From the NCBI RefSeq assembly GCF_016901955.1, contig NZ_JACJLC010000029.1, forward strand, positions 1 to 32,017: a stretch of 32,017 nt of DNA. The letters are read 5' to 3'. The stretch's first letter is position 1. Every line of letters begins with the position of its first letter. The position numbers and the translations under genes were made by a program. The notes beneath the pieces are model-generated. The model did not search any database. It was given only the letters and a program-made list of their open reading frames with translations, and was not told the DNA's origin. Below, piece after piece: positions 17,727-24,950 of this stretch. Source of the stretch: Pseudoflavonifractor phocaeensis. GTDB lineage: Bacteria; Bacillota; Clostridia; Oscillospirales; Oscillospiraceae.

Positions 17727-18362
17727 ATGGCCTTTGACTATAAAAAGGAATACAAGGAATTCTACCTACCACCCAAAACGCCGGGCATCGTCACCGTACC
17801 CGCTATGAACTTTCTGGCGGTGCGGGGCCAGGGCGATCCCAACCAGGAGGGTGGCGCTTACAAGCAGGCTCTGGAACTGCTCTACGCAGTGGCCTACACC
17901 ATTAAAATGAGCAAGATGGGCGATCACAAGCTGGAGGGCTACTTCGACTATGTGGTACCGCCGCTGGAGGGTCTGTGGTGGCAGGAGGGCGTCCACGGTG
18001 TGGACTATTCCCGCAAGGCGGATTTCCGATGGATCTCCCTCATTCGCCTGCCGGAGTTTGTGACGGAAGAGGCCTTTGATTGGGCTATCCGGGAGGTCAC
18101 GGAGAAAAAACAGCGGGATTTCTCTAAGGTAGAGTTCTTCTCCTGGGAGGAGGGCTTGTGCGTCCAGTGTATGCACATCGGCCCCTATGACGACGAACCT
18201 GCCACCGTAGCGGCCATGGAGGAGTACGCCAAGAATCAGGGCTATGAGGCAGATTTCAGAGAAGGGCGGTTCCACCACGAGACCTATTTGAGTGATGTGC
18301 GGCGGTGCAAGCCGGAAAAACTGAAAACCGTCATCCGGCAGCCGGTAAGGAGGATGCCATGA
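17727..18362 (+). CDS. GyrI-like (SbmC/effector-binding fold) protein
   Basis: The product has 211 residues from ATG 17727, eight bases after GGAGG; ATG 17721 is too close to that site. The pattern KEFYLPPKTPGIVTVPAMN, FLAVRGQGDPN, GLWWQEG, CVQCMHIGPYDDEP and FHHETYLSD is that of the stand-alone GyrI-like family, a fold that binds small hydrophobic molecules and, in some members, hydrolyses or sequesters toxic compounds. It is soluble. Its end overlaps the next start as ATGA (18359-18362). The context with a WYL regulator and other small ligand-binding folds suggests a response to a small molecule, which is inference. Confidence 0.88.
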   Translation: MAFDYKKEYKEFYLPPKTPGIVTVPAMNFLAVRGQGDPNQEGGAYKQALELLYAVAYTIKMSKMGDHKLEGYFDYVVPPLEGLWWQEGVHGVDYSRKADFRWISLIRLPEFVTEEAFDWAIREVTEKKQRDFSKVEFFSWEEGLCVQCMHIGPYDDEPATVAAMEEYAKNQGYEADFREGRFHHETYLSDVRRCKPEKLKTVIRQPVRRMP

Positions 18363-18916
18363 AAGGCTTCACCAGAGAAGAAAACCGCTTCTCCCTCTGC
18401 GGACTCAACTGCGCCCTGTGTTCCATGCATCTGGGCGGCTACTGTCCCGGCTGCGGCGGCGGGGCGGGCAATCAGAGCTGCGCCATCGCCAAGTGCTCCC
18501 TGGAGCATGGCGGCGTTCTGTTTTGCTGGGAGTGCCCGAAGTATCCCTGTTCCCGCTATGACGGTTTTGACGACGGAGACTCCTTTGTGCCCCATCGGAA
18601 TCGGCAGCAGGACATTGCCCAGGCCAGAGAGATTGGGCTGGAAACTTACCTTGCCCAGTTGGAGGAAAAACGGGCCATCCTGGACAAACTTCTGGCTCAT
18701 TATAGCGATGGCCGCCGCAAGACGCTTTTCAATACTGCTGTCTACCTGCTTCCACTGGAGGATTTGCAGCCCGTGATGGCTGCTCTGGACGACAGGCCGG
18801 AGTTGGATGGCCAACCAATCAAGGAGCGGGCCCTGGCCGCTGTGGAACTCCTCCAGGAGGCGGCGGACCGCCGGAGTATCAGCCTGAAACTGAGCAAGAA
18901 GCAAAAGAAGGAGTGA
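18359..18916 (+). CDS. DUF3795 cysteine-rich protein
   Basis: The product has 185 residues. I chose ATG 18359 because AAGGAGG lies five bases upstream and the start overlaps the previous stop. The N-terminal 60 residues are packed with cysteines (CGLNCALC, GYCPGCGGG, SCAIAKCSLE, CWECPKYPC), the signature of DUF3795, a likely zinc or iron-sulfur binding module. It is followed by HRNRQQDIAQA and a helical half. The biochemical role is unknown. Fourth gene of the WYL operon; the SRPBCC gene starts four bases after its stop. Confidence 0.88.
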   Translation: MKGFTREENRFSLCGLNCALCSMHLGGYCPGCGGGAGNQSCAIAKCSLEHGGVLFCWECPKYPCSRYDGFDDGDSFVPHRNRQQDIAQAREIGLETYLAQLEEKRAILDKLLAHYSDGRRKTLFNTAVYLLPLEDLQPVMAALDDRPELDGQPIKERALAAVELLQEAADRRSISLKLSKKQKKE

Positions 18917-18920
18917 TGCT

Positions 18921-19316
18921 ATGGCGACTTCCAGGATGACCGTTCATTTCCCATGCCCGGTGGAGCAGGTGTGGCAGACCGCAACCAATCTTTCCCACAC
19001 CGCCTGGCGTAGCGATTTGGCCCGGGTGGAAATTTTGAACAAAACCCACTTCGTGGAGTACACTAAAAGCGGCTATGCCACGAACTTCACCGTCACAGCC
19101 TGTGAGCCTCTTCGACGCTGGGCCTTTATCATGGAGAACGGCAACATGTCAGGCTCCTGGGAGGGGATCTTTGAGACGGCGGAGGGCGGCACACGAATCC
19201 ATTGCACCGAAACCGTCAACGCCAAGCACTGGTGGATGCGCCCCTTTGTCCCCGGCTATCTGAAGCGGCAGCAGAAACTGTATCTGGACGATTTGCGGAG
19301 AGAACTACAAAAATAA
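18921..19316 (+). CDS. SRPBCC (START-like) ligand-binding protein
   Basis: The product has 131 residues with the single-domain SRPBCC layout: a first strand RMTVHFPCPVEQVWQTATNL, W29-rich helix turn, mid strands (TVTACEPLRRWAFIMEN, GSWEGIFE) and a long C-terminal helix (GYLKRQQKLYLDDLRREL). These helix-grip folds form a hydrophobic pocket; the ligand here is unknown. A GGAG site lies eight bases upstream, and the gene is four bases behind the DUF3795 gene, so it is probably the last gene of the WYL operon. The XRE gene 73 bases downstream has its own promoter. Confidence 0.85.
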   Translation: MATSRMTVHFPCPVEQVWQTATNLSHTAWRSDLARVEILNKTHFVEYTKSGYATNFTVTACEPLRRWAFIMENGNMSGSWEGIFETAEGGTRIHCTETVNAKHWWMRPFVPGYLKRQQKLYLDDLRRELQK

Positions 19317-19336
19317 GGTTTGTTACTTTGCGTTGC

Positions 19337-19365
19337 TTGCGGCAACGGGCTGCTTTCCCTACAAT
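19337..19365 (+). promoter_or_regulatory. predicted promoter of the XRE regulator
   Basis: -35 TTGCGG (19337-19342), a 17-base spacer and -10 TACAAT (19360-19365), 24 bases ahead of ATG 19389. A CGTTGC/GCAACG inverted repeat (19331-19347) overlaps the -35 and could be an operator or a weak end of the upstream operon. Confidence 0.55.
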
Positions 19366-19388
19366 GGGGAGCGAAAGGAGTGACCCCT

Positions 19389-19898
19389 ATGCTCAATGAA
19401 AATATCAAAGCACTTCGGAAATCCAAGGGCCTTTCCCAGCAGGACCTTGCCGACAAGCTGAATGTGGTGCGGCAGACCATCTCAAAATGGGAGCAGGGTC
19501 TGTCCGTCCCGGACTCCGATCTGCTCATCGCCCTGTCGGAAGCTCTGGAGACCCCAGTCAGCACCCTGCTGGGCGAAACGGTAACGGAGGTGGAAGCGGA
19601 CCAGGTCAAGGCCCTTTCGGAAAAACTGGAGATCATCAATTTACAGTTTGCCCGGAGAAAGGCTTTTCGAAAAACAGCCCTCCACTGGTCACTGATCGCA
19701 TTCTGCGCACTCATCGTGGCTGTCTTGGCGGCCTTGGCAGTTGTCCGCAGCCCTTACCTGGGTTGGGATTTCGGCGACCCAGAAACTGCCGTGATGGGCA
19801 CCGCTTTTCACGCCCTTGAGTGGGGCTTTGTCCGTCTGGCCCCCTTTGCCCTGGTGGCGGCCCTGGTGGGCGTTTTCCTGACACGGAAAAAAGCATAG
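19389..19898 (+). CDS. XRE-family helix-turn-helix regulator with two membrane helices
   Basis: The product has 169 residues. ATG 19389 follows an AAAGGAG site; an earlier in-frame start lies before the promoter. The N-terminal 65 residues are a Cro/C1-type DNA-binding domain (NIKALRKSKGLSQQDLADKL, VVRQTISKWEQGLSVPDSD). After a short helical linker come two membrane segments (about 99-120 and 148-166), so the DNA-binding domain is tethered to the inner face of the membrane. This layout is common in Clostridia; partners and signals are unknown. It is transcribed with its own promoter. The truncated AraC gene follows 125 bases later. Confidence 0.87.
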   Translation: MLNENIKALRKSKGLSQQDLADKLNVVRQTISKWEQGLSVPDSDLLIALSEALETPVSTLLGETVTEVEADQVKALSEKLEIINLQFARRKAFRKTALHWSLIAFCALIVAVLAALAVVRSPYLGWDFGDPETAVMGTAFHALEWGFVRLAPFALVAALVGVFLTRKKA

Positions 19899-20023
19899 GA
19901 CATGTTTCGGGAGCGTACACCACTGAACAGGAAGAGCAGTACCACCGGACAAACATGAGCATAGAAAATCGGGCAGAGTCCGTTGCTTTCCGATATGCTG
20001 AATCCAGAAGGACAGTGTGACCA

Positions 20024-20182
20024 ATGGATTGGGTAACAAGCATTCATCAGGCGATCCAGTATATCGAAGAACATCTCCGGGAGGAGTTGGCCATCCAGGA
20101 AATCGCGCAGCAGGCGGTGAAGTATCGGGATGTGGACTACACCGTGGCCGCACTGGTGACTGTGCCCTCCACTTGTGTGTAG
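20024..20182 (+). pseudogene. AraC-family regulator remnant with internal deletion
   Basis: The first 31 codons (DWVTSIHQAIQYIEEHLREE, LAIQEIAQQA) are a normal AraC-family N-terminus with the start of its first helix-turn-helix. The frame then jumps to KYRDVDYTVAALVTVPSTC, which looks like material from an effector part, and stops at 20180-20182, giving 52 residues instead of about 290. Most of the gene, including the second helix-turn-helix, is missing. An AGAAGGA lies some 12 bases before the ATG. The stop falls inside a tRNA-like sequence. Confidence 0.6.
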
Positions 20183-20245
20183 TGCAGTTGGTATCGCGCT
20201 TGCTCTGAGAGCAAGATGCCGGGAGTTTCAGTCTCCCCACCCAGT
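20173..20245 (+). pseudogene. degenerate tRNA-Pro-like sequence
   Basis: Cloverleaf parts can be drawn: a D-arm GTGC...TCGC or GCGC with the loop AGTTGGTA, an anticodon arm CTTGC/GCAAG with loop TCTGAGA (32-38), and a T-arm GGGAG/CTCCC with loop TTTCAGT. The layout and arm sequences resemble tRNA-Pro (loop TTNGGGA). However, position 33 is C instead of T, the anticodon reads TGA, the T-loop lacks a normal TTCRA, the acceptor pairs poorly (TTGTGTG against CACCCAG), and no CCA is encoded. So this is most likely a decayed tRNA gene or an attachment-site scar. Confidence 0.4.
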
Positions 20246-20840
20246 CCTAAAAACGGTTTTCTTCTCTTCCTTTTCCATTGTCATAGCAATGCGGCCGAAG
20301 CAGTTTGGGATAGAAATAACCCGCTTTGAATCTGTATTGGATTCAAAACGGGTTATTCTTTGTGTCTTTCAGTCCAACCAATAGCTGCCGCAACTTTACC
20401 CACCAATTCTCCTTGGAAGTGTACAAATATCCCACAAACAGCGATATTTTGTTGTAAATTTTGACTGCAGGCTCATCTTCTGTGTGCCTTGACCACGTGT
20501 TTGTCCACAGGCAGCAAAAACCGGCCACCAGTTTCAGCAGGTACAAGCCGGCGGCAAACTTCAGAAGACGGAGTTTCTTTTGAGCCTGCTATATTGAGCA
20601 GCATCAACACTGGCAGTCAACGCCCATTCCCTTCAGATCCAAAACCACCAGCAGAAACAAAAAACAACTCTCCTCTGTTTACATATCATGTATGAGGTAA
20701 TTGCGAAAGTCGATCCAAATAGGTGTGACAGGAAGAAAGCGGTCAAGGAAAGAGGAGATTCAGAAAAAAGCGAATGGGGATCACGTCCTCATGGGAAGAG
20801 ACGTGAGGGAGGGATCTCGGAATAATAAAGAGGTGACAGA
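20246..20840. other. stretch without a credible gene
   Basis: About 600 bases between the tRNA-like sequence and a transposase remnant. It holds a strong hairpin at 20315-20357 and a 7-base inverted repeat TCACGTC/GACGTGA (20781-20806). The short frames here have no ribosome sites or recognisable domains. Confidence 0.5.
20315..20357. terminator. strong hairpin, terminator-like
   Basis: AATAACCCG and TTTGAATC pair with GATTCAAA and CGGGTTATT around a single mismatch and a 7-base loop (17 paired bases). The T content after it is moderate on both strands. No intact gene adjoins it, so it is probably left from a lost gene. Confidence 0.6.
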
Positions 20841-21250
20841 TCAGGCGGTAAGGGCACGAATGCGGCGGAATAAGCGGCGCTGGCAAAGGGCATCAGCTAA
20901 AACGACACAGAGGAGTTGGACGATACCGGCGAGGAAGATGTCGGCTTTTGTGGTTAGAGAATCAGAAGTTTTTCTTTGTTCAACGCCAAGGACGTATTTG
21001 AAAGAACCAATAGAGCGTTCAACGGCAGTGCGTCTGGCATATAACTCAGCCCAATCTGGAGAACCGCGCAGGATGCCAGGATAGAGGCGTAAATCAGCGT
21101 CCGGATAGATGTAAACACAGCGCCCGTATTTGGAAACGGTACAAGGATTCTCGCAAGTACAGCGCAGAGAGCGACCATGGACAGAGGTGGCGATGGAAGA
21201 AGTCTTTGGACAGACAAATTTCAACCGTTTGGACCGGTTCTTCCCGCCAC
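20841..21250 (-). pseudogene. C-terminal remnant of a DDE transposase
   Basis: On the minus strand, from about 21250 down to the stop TGA at 20841-20843, the frame reads KRLKFVCPK, CTCENPCTVSKYGRCVYIYP, DLRLYPGILRGSPDWAELY, RTAVERSIGSFKYVLG and TTKADIFLAGIVQLLCVVL. This is the familiar C-terminal half of a clostridial DDE transposase (IS1182-like or unclassified), with the catalytic Glu in AVERS. Everything upstream is missing, and the frame runs into the oxidoreductase gene on the opposite strand. It ends at the point where the oxidoreductase homology begins (21250-21257), so it marks a rearrangement joint. Confidence 0.75.
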
Positions 21251-21257
21251 AGACGCT

Positions 21258-22379
21258 ATCACGAAAAACACCACCGCCAAGATTACCAGCCAGCATGGGC
21301 TGATCTATGACAAGTTGATTTCCAAGTTTGGAGTCGAGCAAGCAAAGCAATATCTCGCCGCCAATGAGGCAGCGATTCAAACGTACCGGGAATTGTGCCG
21401 GAATATTGACTGCGGCTTTGAGGAAAAGGCGGCCTATACCTATTCCCTGGATGACCGGTGTAAGATTGAGCGGGAACTGAATGCGCTGGATAAATTGGAC
21501 TTTCCGGCTGAATTTGCGGATAAGCTCCCTCTTCCCTTTCCCGTTGCCGGTGCAGTCAGATTCCCAAATCAGGCACAGTTCCATCCGCTGAAATTCGTCT
21601 CCGGCATCGCAAAGGGCCTGCACATCTATGAGCACACCCGGGTGCGTGAGCTGATAGGCACCACAGCTGTAACAGACCACGGCCAGATTTGTGCCAAGAA
21701 GATCATCGTGACAACTCACTTCCCCTTTCTCAACAAGCACGGCAGTTACTTTCTCAAGCTGTATCAGCACCGCTCCTATGTCATAGCCCTCCAACATGCG
21801 CCGGATGTGGACGGCATGTATTTGGACGAGGCACAGGCTGGGATGTCCTTCCGGAACTACAAAAATCTGCTGTTCGTCGGAGGTGGAGGACACCGCACCG
21901 GTAAAAAGGGGGGCAGCTGGCAGGAACTGCGGGATTTTGCCCGGCGGCACTTCCCCCAAGCGGAGGAGCAATACCATTGGGCCACTCAGGACTGTATGAG
22001 ACTGGATGGCATCCCCTATATCGGGCCTTATTCCGCCTCCACTACAGATTTGTATGTGGCCACCGGTTTCAACAAGTGGGGCATGACTACCTCTATGGTG
22101 TCCGCTATGATCCTTAGTGATCTTGTTCAAGGAAAGACAAACCCGTATGAGGAGGTATTCTCCCCCTCCCGTTCCATCCTTCACCCCCAATTGGCTGTCA
22201 ACGGGTTTGAGGCTGTGGTCAACCTGCTGACACCCACCACCAGACGCTGTCCCCACCTGGGCTGTGCGCTAAAAAGGAATTCTATAGAACACACTTGGGA
22301 TTGCCCATGTCACGGCTCTCGCTTCACCGAAGACGGGAAACTGATCGACAACCCAGCAACAGATAATCTGAAAAACTGA
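21258..22379 (+). pseudogene. FAD-dependent oxidoreductase with Rieske domain, 5'-truncated
   Basis: From ITKNTTAKITSQHG (21258) onward the frame is a normal D-amino-acid-oxidase-fold FAD oxidoreductase with a C-terminal Rieske [2Fe-2S] domain (CPHLGC ... CPCHGSRF), ending after IDNPATDNLKN at TGA 22377-22379. The expected N-terminal dinucleotide-binding part, including the GxGxxG motif (about 55-65 residues), is absent; upstream is a transposase remnant on the other strand. Without the FAD-binding motif it is very unlikely to work. In-frame codons before 21258 are antisense to transposase sequence. The remaining 373 codons are otherwise intact, so the loss seems recent. A palindrome follows at 22395-22418. 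Confidence 0.8.
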
Positions 22380-22394
22380 GATAAGGATTTGAGC

Positions 22395-22418
22395 AAATAT
22401 CTGAAATATCAGATATTT
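22395..22418. terminator. perfect 10-bp hairpin after the oxidoreductase
   Basis: AAATATCTGA/TCAGATATTT with a 4-base loop, 16 bases after the stop codon. AT-rich, and without a strong T-run beyond the stem. Probably the old terminator of the truncated gene. Confidence 0.45.
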
Positions 22419-22470
22419 CCGCACCTCCTCCAGCATTCGAAAAAACCGGTGGACTGAGTATTCCTAATTG

Positions 22471-23061
22471 GTGTCAATATGGATGGCCGGAAAGATGTCC
22501 TGGGCATGTGGGTTGGCGAAAATGAGAGCACCAAATTCTGGGCAACTGTGCTCATTTGACGGAGCGATCCATGCGACTTTTCCTCAGACCGAGATCCAGA
22601 ACTGTATCATCCACCAGCTGCGTAATTCCAGCAAGTATGTGTTCTACAAGGACCCAAAAGCCCTTATGGCCGATCTGAAGGCCGTCTATTCCGCCGTAGA
22701 TGAGCAGGCAGCCCTGGATGCTCTGGGCACCTTTGGAGATCACTGGGACAAGAAATACCCCAAAATCTCCCCATCTGGCCATGATGGATATTGCGAAAAA
22801 GTAGACCGGGCAGCGGCAGGACTGGAGCCTGATCCATGCTCAGATGGCCATCTACTTACTATGCCGAGCATATTGCCTGACTAACACCGCTGGGGTCTGA
22901 TGGCAAGGGCAAGATGAACGGCTCCGCCGCCCTTGATATCCAGCCCCGTTGGCACTATGTTGTTGAAACGGCGGCAGCCGGACAAGTCTGCTACCGCCGC
23001 AAATCCATTTTGCCCTATTTGCACCACAAATGGAGTTTACACAGAATTTTGGATGGGCCTC
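22471..23061 (+). mobile_element. IS256-family insertion sequence remnant
   Basis: Between about 22471 and 22880, three frames together read an IS256-family (Mutator) transposase: MDGRKDVLGMWVGENESTKF, then after a small deletion GAIHATFPQTEIQNCIIHQL and HWDKKYPKIS, then after a larger deletion HLAMMDIAKK, a TAG in place of Trp, TGQRQDWSLIHAQMAIY, a 4-base insertion and the end AEHIA. The N-terminal third and the C-terminal catalytic stretch are missing. At 23035-23061, TTTACACAGAATTTTGGATGG resembles an IS256-type terminal repeat; no matching left end was seen. The element is dead. Confidence 0.7.
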
Positions 23062-23158
23062 TCGCTTCCGCCCGGTTTTGGTGGCGACAGCGGGTACGGC
23101 AGTTACAATATGCTTTGTGCTCCTATCGCATCGCCTGGCTTTCTTTGGTTAATCTCTC

Positions 23159-23187
23159 TTGACGGTTTTTGGCTTCCATGCTATGTT
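23159..23187 (+). promoter_or_regulatory. predicted promoter of the first GHKL kinase
   Basis: -35 TTGACG (23159-23164), a 17-base spacer and -10 TATGTT (23182-23187) with an extended -10 TGC before it. It lies 140 bases ahead of ATG 23328, just right of the IS256 remnant. The rest of 23062-23327 shows nothing else. Confidence 0.5.
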
Positions 23188-23327
23188 CATTATACAAAAC
23201 AGAGAAATGAAACAATGGTTACACAATATTTAAATTGATTTGCACAAAATCTGTGTACTGCTGCTCCGAATAGCGGCAACGGATTTGAGAAGGCCTGGAG
23301 GAATTACCGGCTGGAGGAACGGAACAT

Positions 23328-24587
23328 ATGGTAGAGCTGTTTATCATGGAGTATTTGACGGTGTTATATATGATTATGGCGTTTCTGTTTATGGACAGTC
23401 GGTATTCCCGGCGGCGCACCCTTTTCATCGTTTCCTGCGTCACGATCCTGCTAATGGCGGCAGTGGTCGCTCTGTACCGGGCAGCCGATATGGACGCCGC
23501 CTTTTGGATCTATGCCATAACCATCCACATCCCGCTGATACTGCTCCTTTTCACGCTCAGCCGATTCCGGGGATGGCGGTTGATCTTCCAGCAGCTCTCC
23601 GTCGTTCTGTTCTGTACGCTGATTCACCACATATCAGGGCTGATCTACTACCTGTCTGGCAGCCGCTTTTGGGTGCTGGTGCTATCCTGCGCGGTTCTCA
23701 GCACCTGGGTCATCTGGTTTCTGGTCCGTTTTTTGCGGCCGCTGTTTTTCCAGATACTGTTGGAGCTGAACCGGGGCTGGTGGCTGATATGCCTGGTAAT
23801 GGCAACCTACTATATCATCGCCGTCTACCTGATTCCTGGATATGCAGGCTTCGATCCCAGAAGTACCATCATCAAACCAGCGATTGGCTTGCTGATGTTG
23901 GGGGTTTATTTCATTTTGATGTTCTTATTTACCAGCATCAAAAATGAGATGGAGGCCCGTCACAACGCCCAAATGTCCGCATTGCAGTTGTCGGCTCTCC
24001 AGAGCCGCATGGAAGCGGTGAAAGCGGCGGAGGATGCCATCCGCACAGAACGCCATGACCTGCGTCACCGGCTCCAGGCTGTGGCGGAGCTGGTGTCGCG
24101 AGGCGACAAAGATGCCGCCCTGGACTTTCTGGATGCGGCGCAAAAGCGGCTGGTTGAGCAAAAGGAACTCCGCTGGTGCCGTCCACCGGTACTGGACGCG
24201 GTGTTTTCCTCCTACTTTGACCAGGCCCAAAATCAGGGCATCTCCGTGGATGCAAAGATTTCCCTTTCCGACACTCTCTCAGTAAATGAGGGCGAATTGG
24301 CTATTGTCCTTGCCAACGCTCTGGAAAATGCCATCCATGCCAATCTGGATCTGCCCCAGGATCAGCGGCAGATTCGCTGCAAGATAGCAGGTACCCCCAG
24401 TATCATATTGGAAATCTCCAACCCTTGTGCCGGCAATATCTCCTTTGACGACAGCGGGCTGCCAATGGCCAAAAAGGAAGGACATGGCCTTGGTGTGCAG
24501 TCCATCTCTGCTTTTTGCCGGAAAAACGGAGCAGTTTGCCAGTTTGACCAAACAGACGGCTGGTTCCGGTTGAGATTGGTGCTGTGA
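23328..24587 (+). CDS. GHKL-domain sensor histidine kinase (copy 1)
   Basis: The product has 419 residues. Its first 205 residues hold about six or seven membrane helices (near 8-22, 32-50, 58-78, 88-108, 114-136, 151-171 and 182-203). A coiled dimerisation helix follows with the phospho-acceptor motif ERHDLRHRLQ (His 243), then a GHKL ATPase domain with the N-box LANALENAIHA (329-338) and G-box GHGLGVQS (385-392). This is the layout of AgrC/CitA-like kinases that sense peptides or envelope cues. GGAGG lies ten bases upstream of ATG 23328. No response regulator is next to it, so it is an orphan here. A close paralogue starts at 28079. Confidence 0.9.
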   Translation: MVELFIMEYLTVLYMIMAFLFMDSRYSRRRTLFIVSCVTILLMAAVVALYRAADMDAAFWIYAITIHIPLILLLFTLSRFRGWRLIFQQLSVVLFCTLIHHISGLIYYLSGSRFWVLVLSCAVLSTWVIWFLVRFLRPLFFQILLELNRGWWLICLVMATYYIIAVYLIPGYAGFDPRSTIIKPAIGLLMLGVYFILMFLFTSIKNEMEARHNAQMSALQLSALQSRMEAVKAAEDAIRTERHDLRHRLQAVAELVSRGDKDAALDFLDAAQKRLVEQKELRWCRPPVLDAVFSSYFDQAQNQGISVDAKISLSDTLSVNEGELAIVLANALENAIHANLDLPQDQRQIRCKIAGTPSIILEISNPCAGNISFDDSGLPMAKKEGHGLGVQSISAFCRKNGAVCQFDQTDGWFRLRLVL

Positions 24588-24621
24588 AATCATGCCGTTT
24601 TCATAACACCCAGCACATCCA

Positions 24622-24650
24622 TTGATAGTGATTTGATCTTTAAATAAAAT
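24622..24650 (+). promoter_or_regulatory. orphan promoter downstream of the kinase
   Basis: -35 TTGATA (24622-24627), a 17-base spacer and -10 TAAAAT (24645-24650). No credible protein-coding frame follows before the terminator at 24818-24876. Confidence 0.45.
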
Positions 24651-24656
24651 ACATAT

Positions 24657-24876
24657 TATGAAGAGAAATCAGATAACTACACCTGCATTGGAAACTGAGA
24701 GGAGCATTGGCAACCGAAAAATATTGATGTATCAGCTCGGTGCGGCGGCTTTCTGTCGCATATGGAGTTTCCGGCCTTTTCCAGTAAGGTCAATACGCCC
24801 GACACCCCAAAAACACAAAAAACGCTTCCAAACCAGGATCTGTAGATACTATCGTCTCTGGTTAGGAAGCGTTTTT
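24657..24876 (+). ncRNA. candidate small RNA of about 220 nt
   Basis: The span between a good promoter (24622-24650) and a strong terminator (ending 24876) has no frame with a ribosome site. The only open frame (from 24658) looks non-coding and runs through the terminator. I recognise no known RNA family, so this is inferred from signals only. It could also be the leader of a lost gene. Confidence 0.3.
24818..24876. terminator. bidirectional intrinsic terminator
   Basis: AAAAACGCTTCC (24818-24829) pairs with 24865-24876, extended after one mismatch by AACCAG/CTGGTT, with a 21-base loop and T5 at the end on both strands. It lies between the plus-strand kinase/candidate RNA and the minus-strand aldo/keto reductase. 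Confidence 0.8.
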
Positions 24877-24950
24877 AGTCATAGAGATGTACAATAGAGC
24901 ATGAGAGAGCTATACTCCGGAAAACTCACCCGGCCTTCTTGTTCTACGGC

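Noticed and set aside
19901-19957. Inverted repeat CATGTTT/AAACATG after the XRE gene
   Set aside because: Only seven outer bases pair and the inside is poorly matched, so neither a terminator nor an insertion sequence end can be claimed.
20173-20245. Functional tRNA-Ser (anticodon TGA)
   Set aside because: There is no long variable arm, position 33 is C, the T-loop is abnormal and the acceptor stem is poorly paired; a decayed tRNA-Pro fits better.
20343-20546. A 67-codon minus-strand frame
   Set aside because: Its composition looks protein-like, but its end lies inside the stem of the hairpin at 20315-20357, and it has only a TTG start without a ribosome site.
20701-21084. A plus-strand frame of 127 codons
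   Set aside because: It is antisense to the transposase remnant and has no family features.
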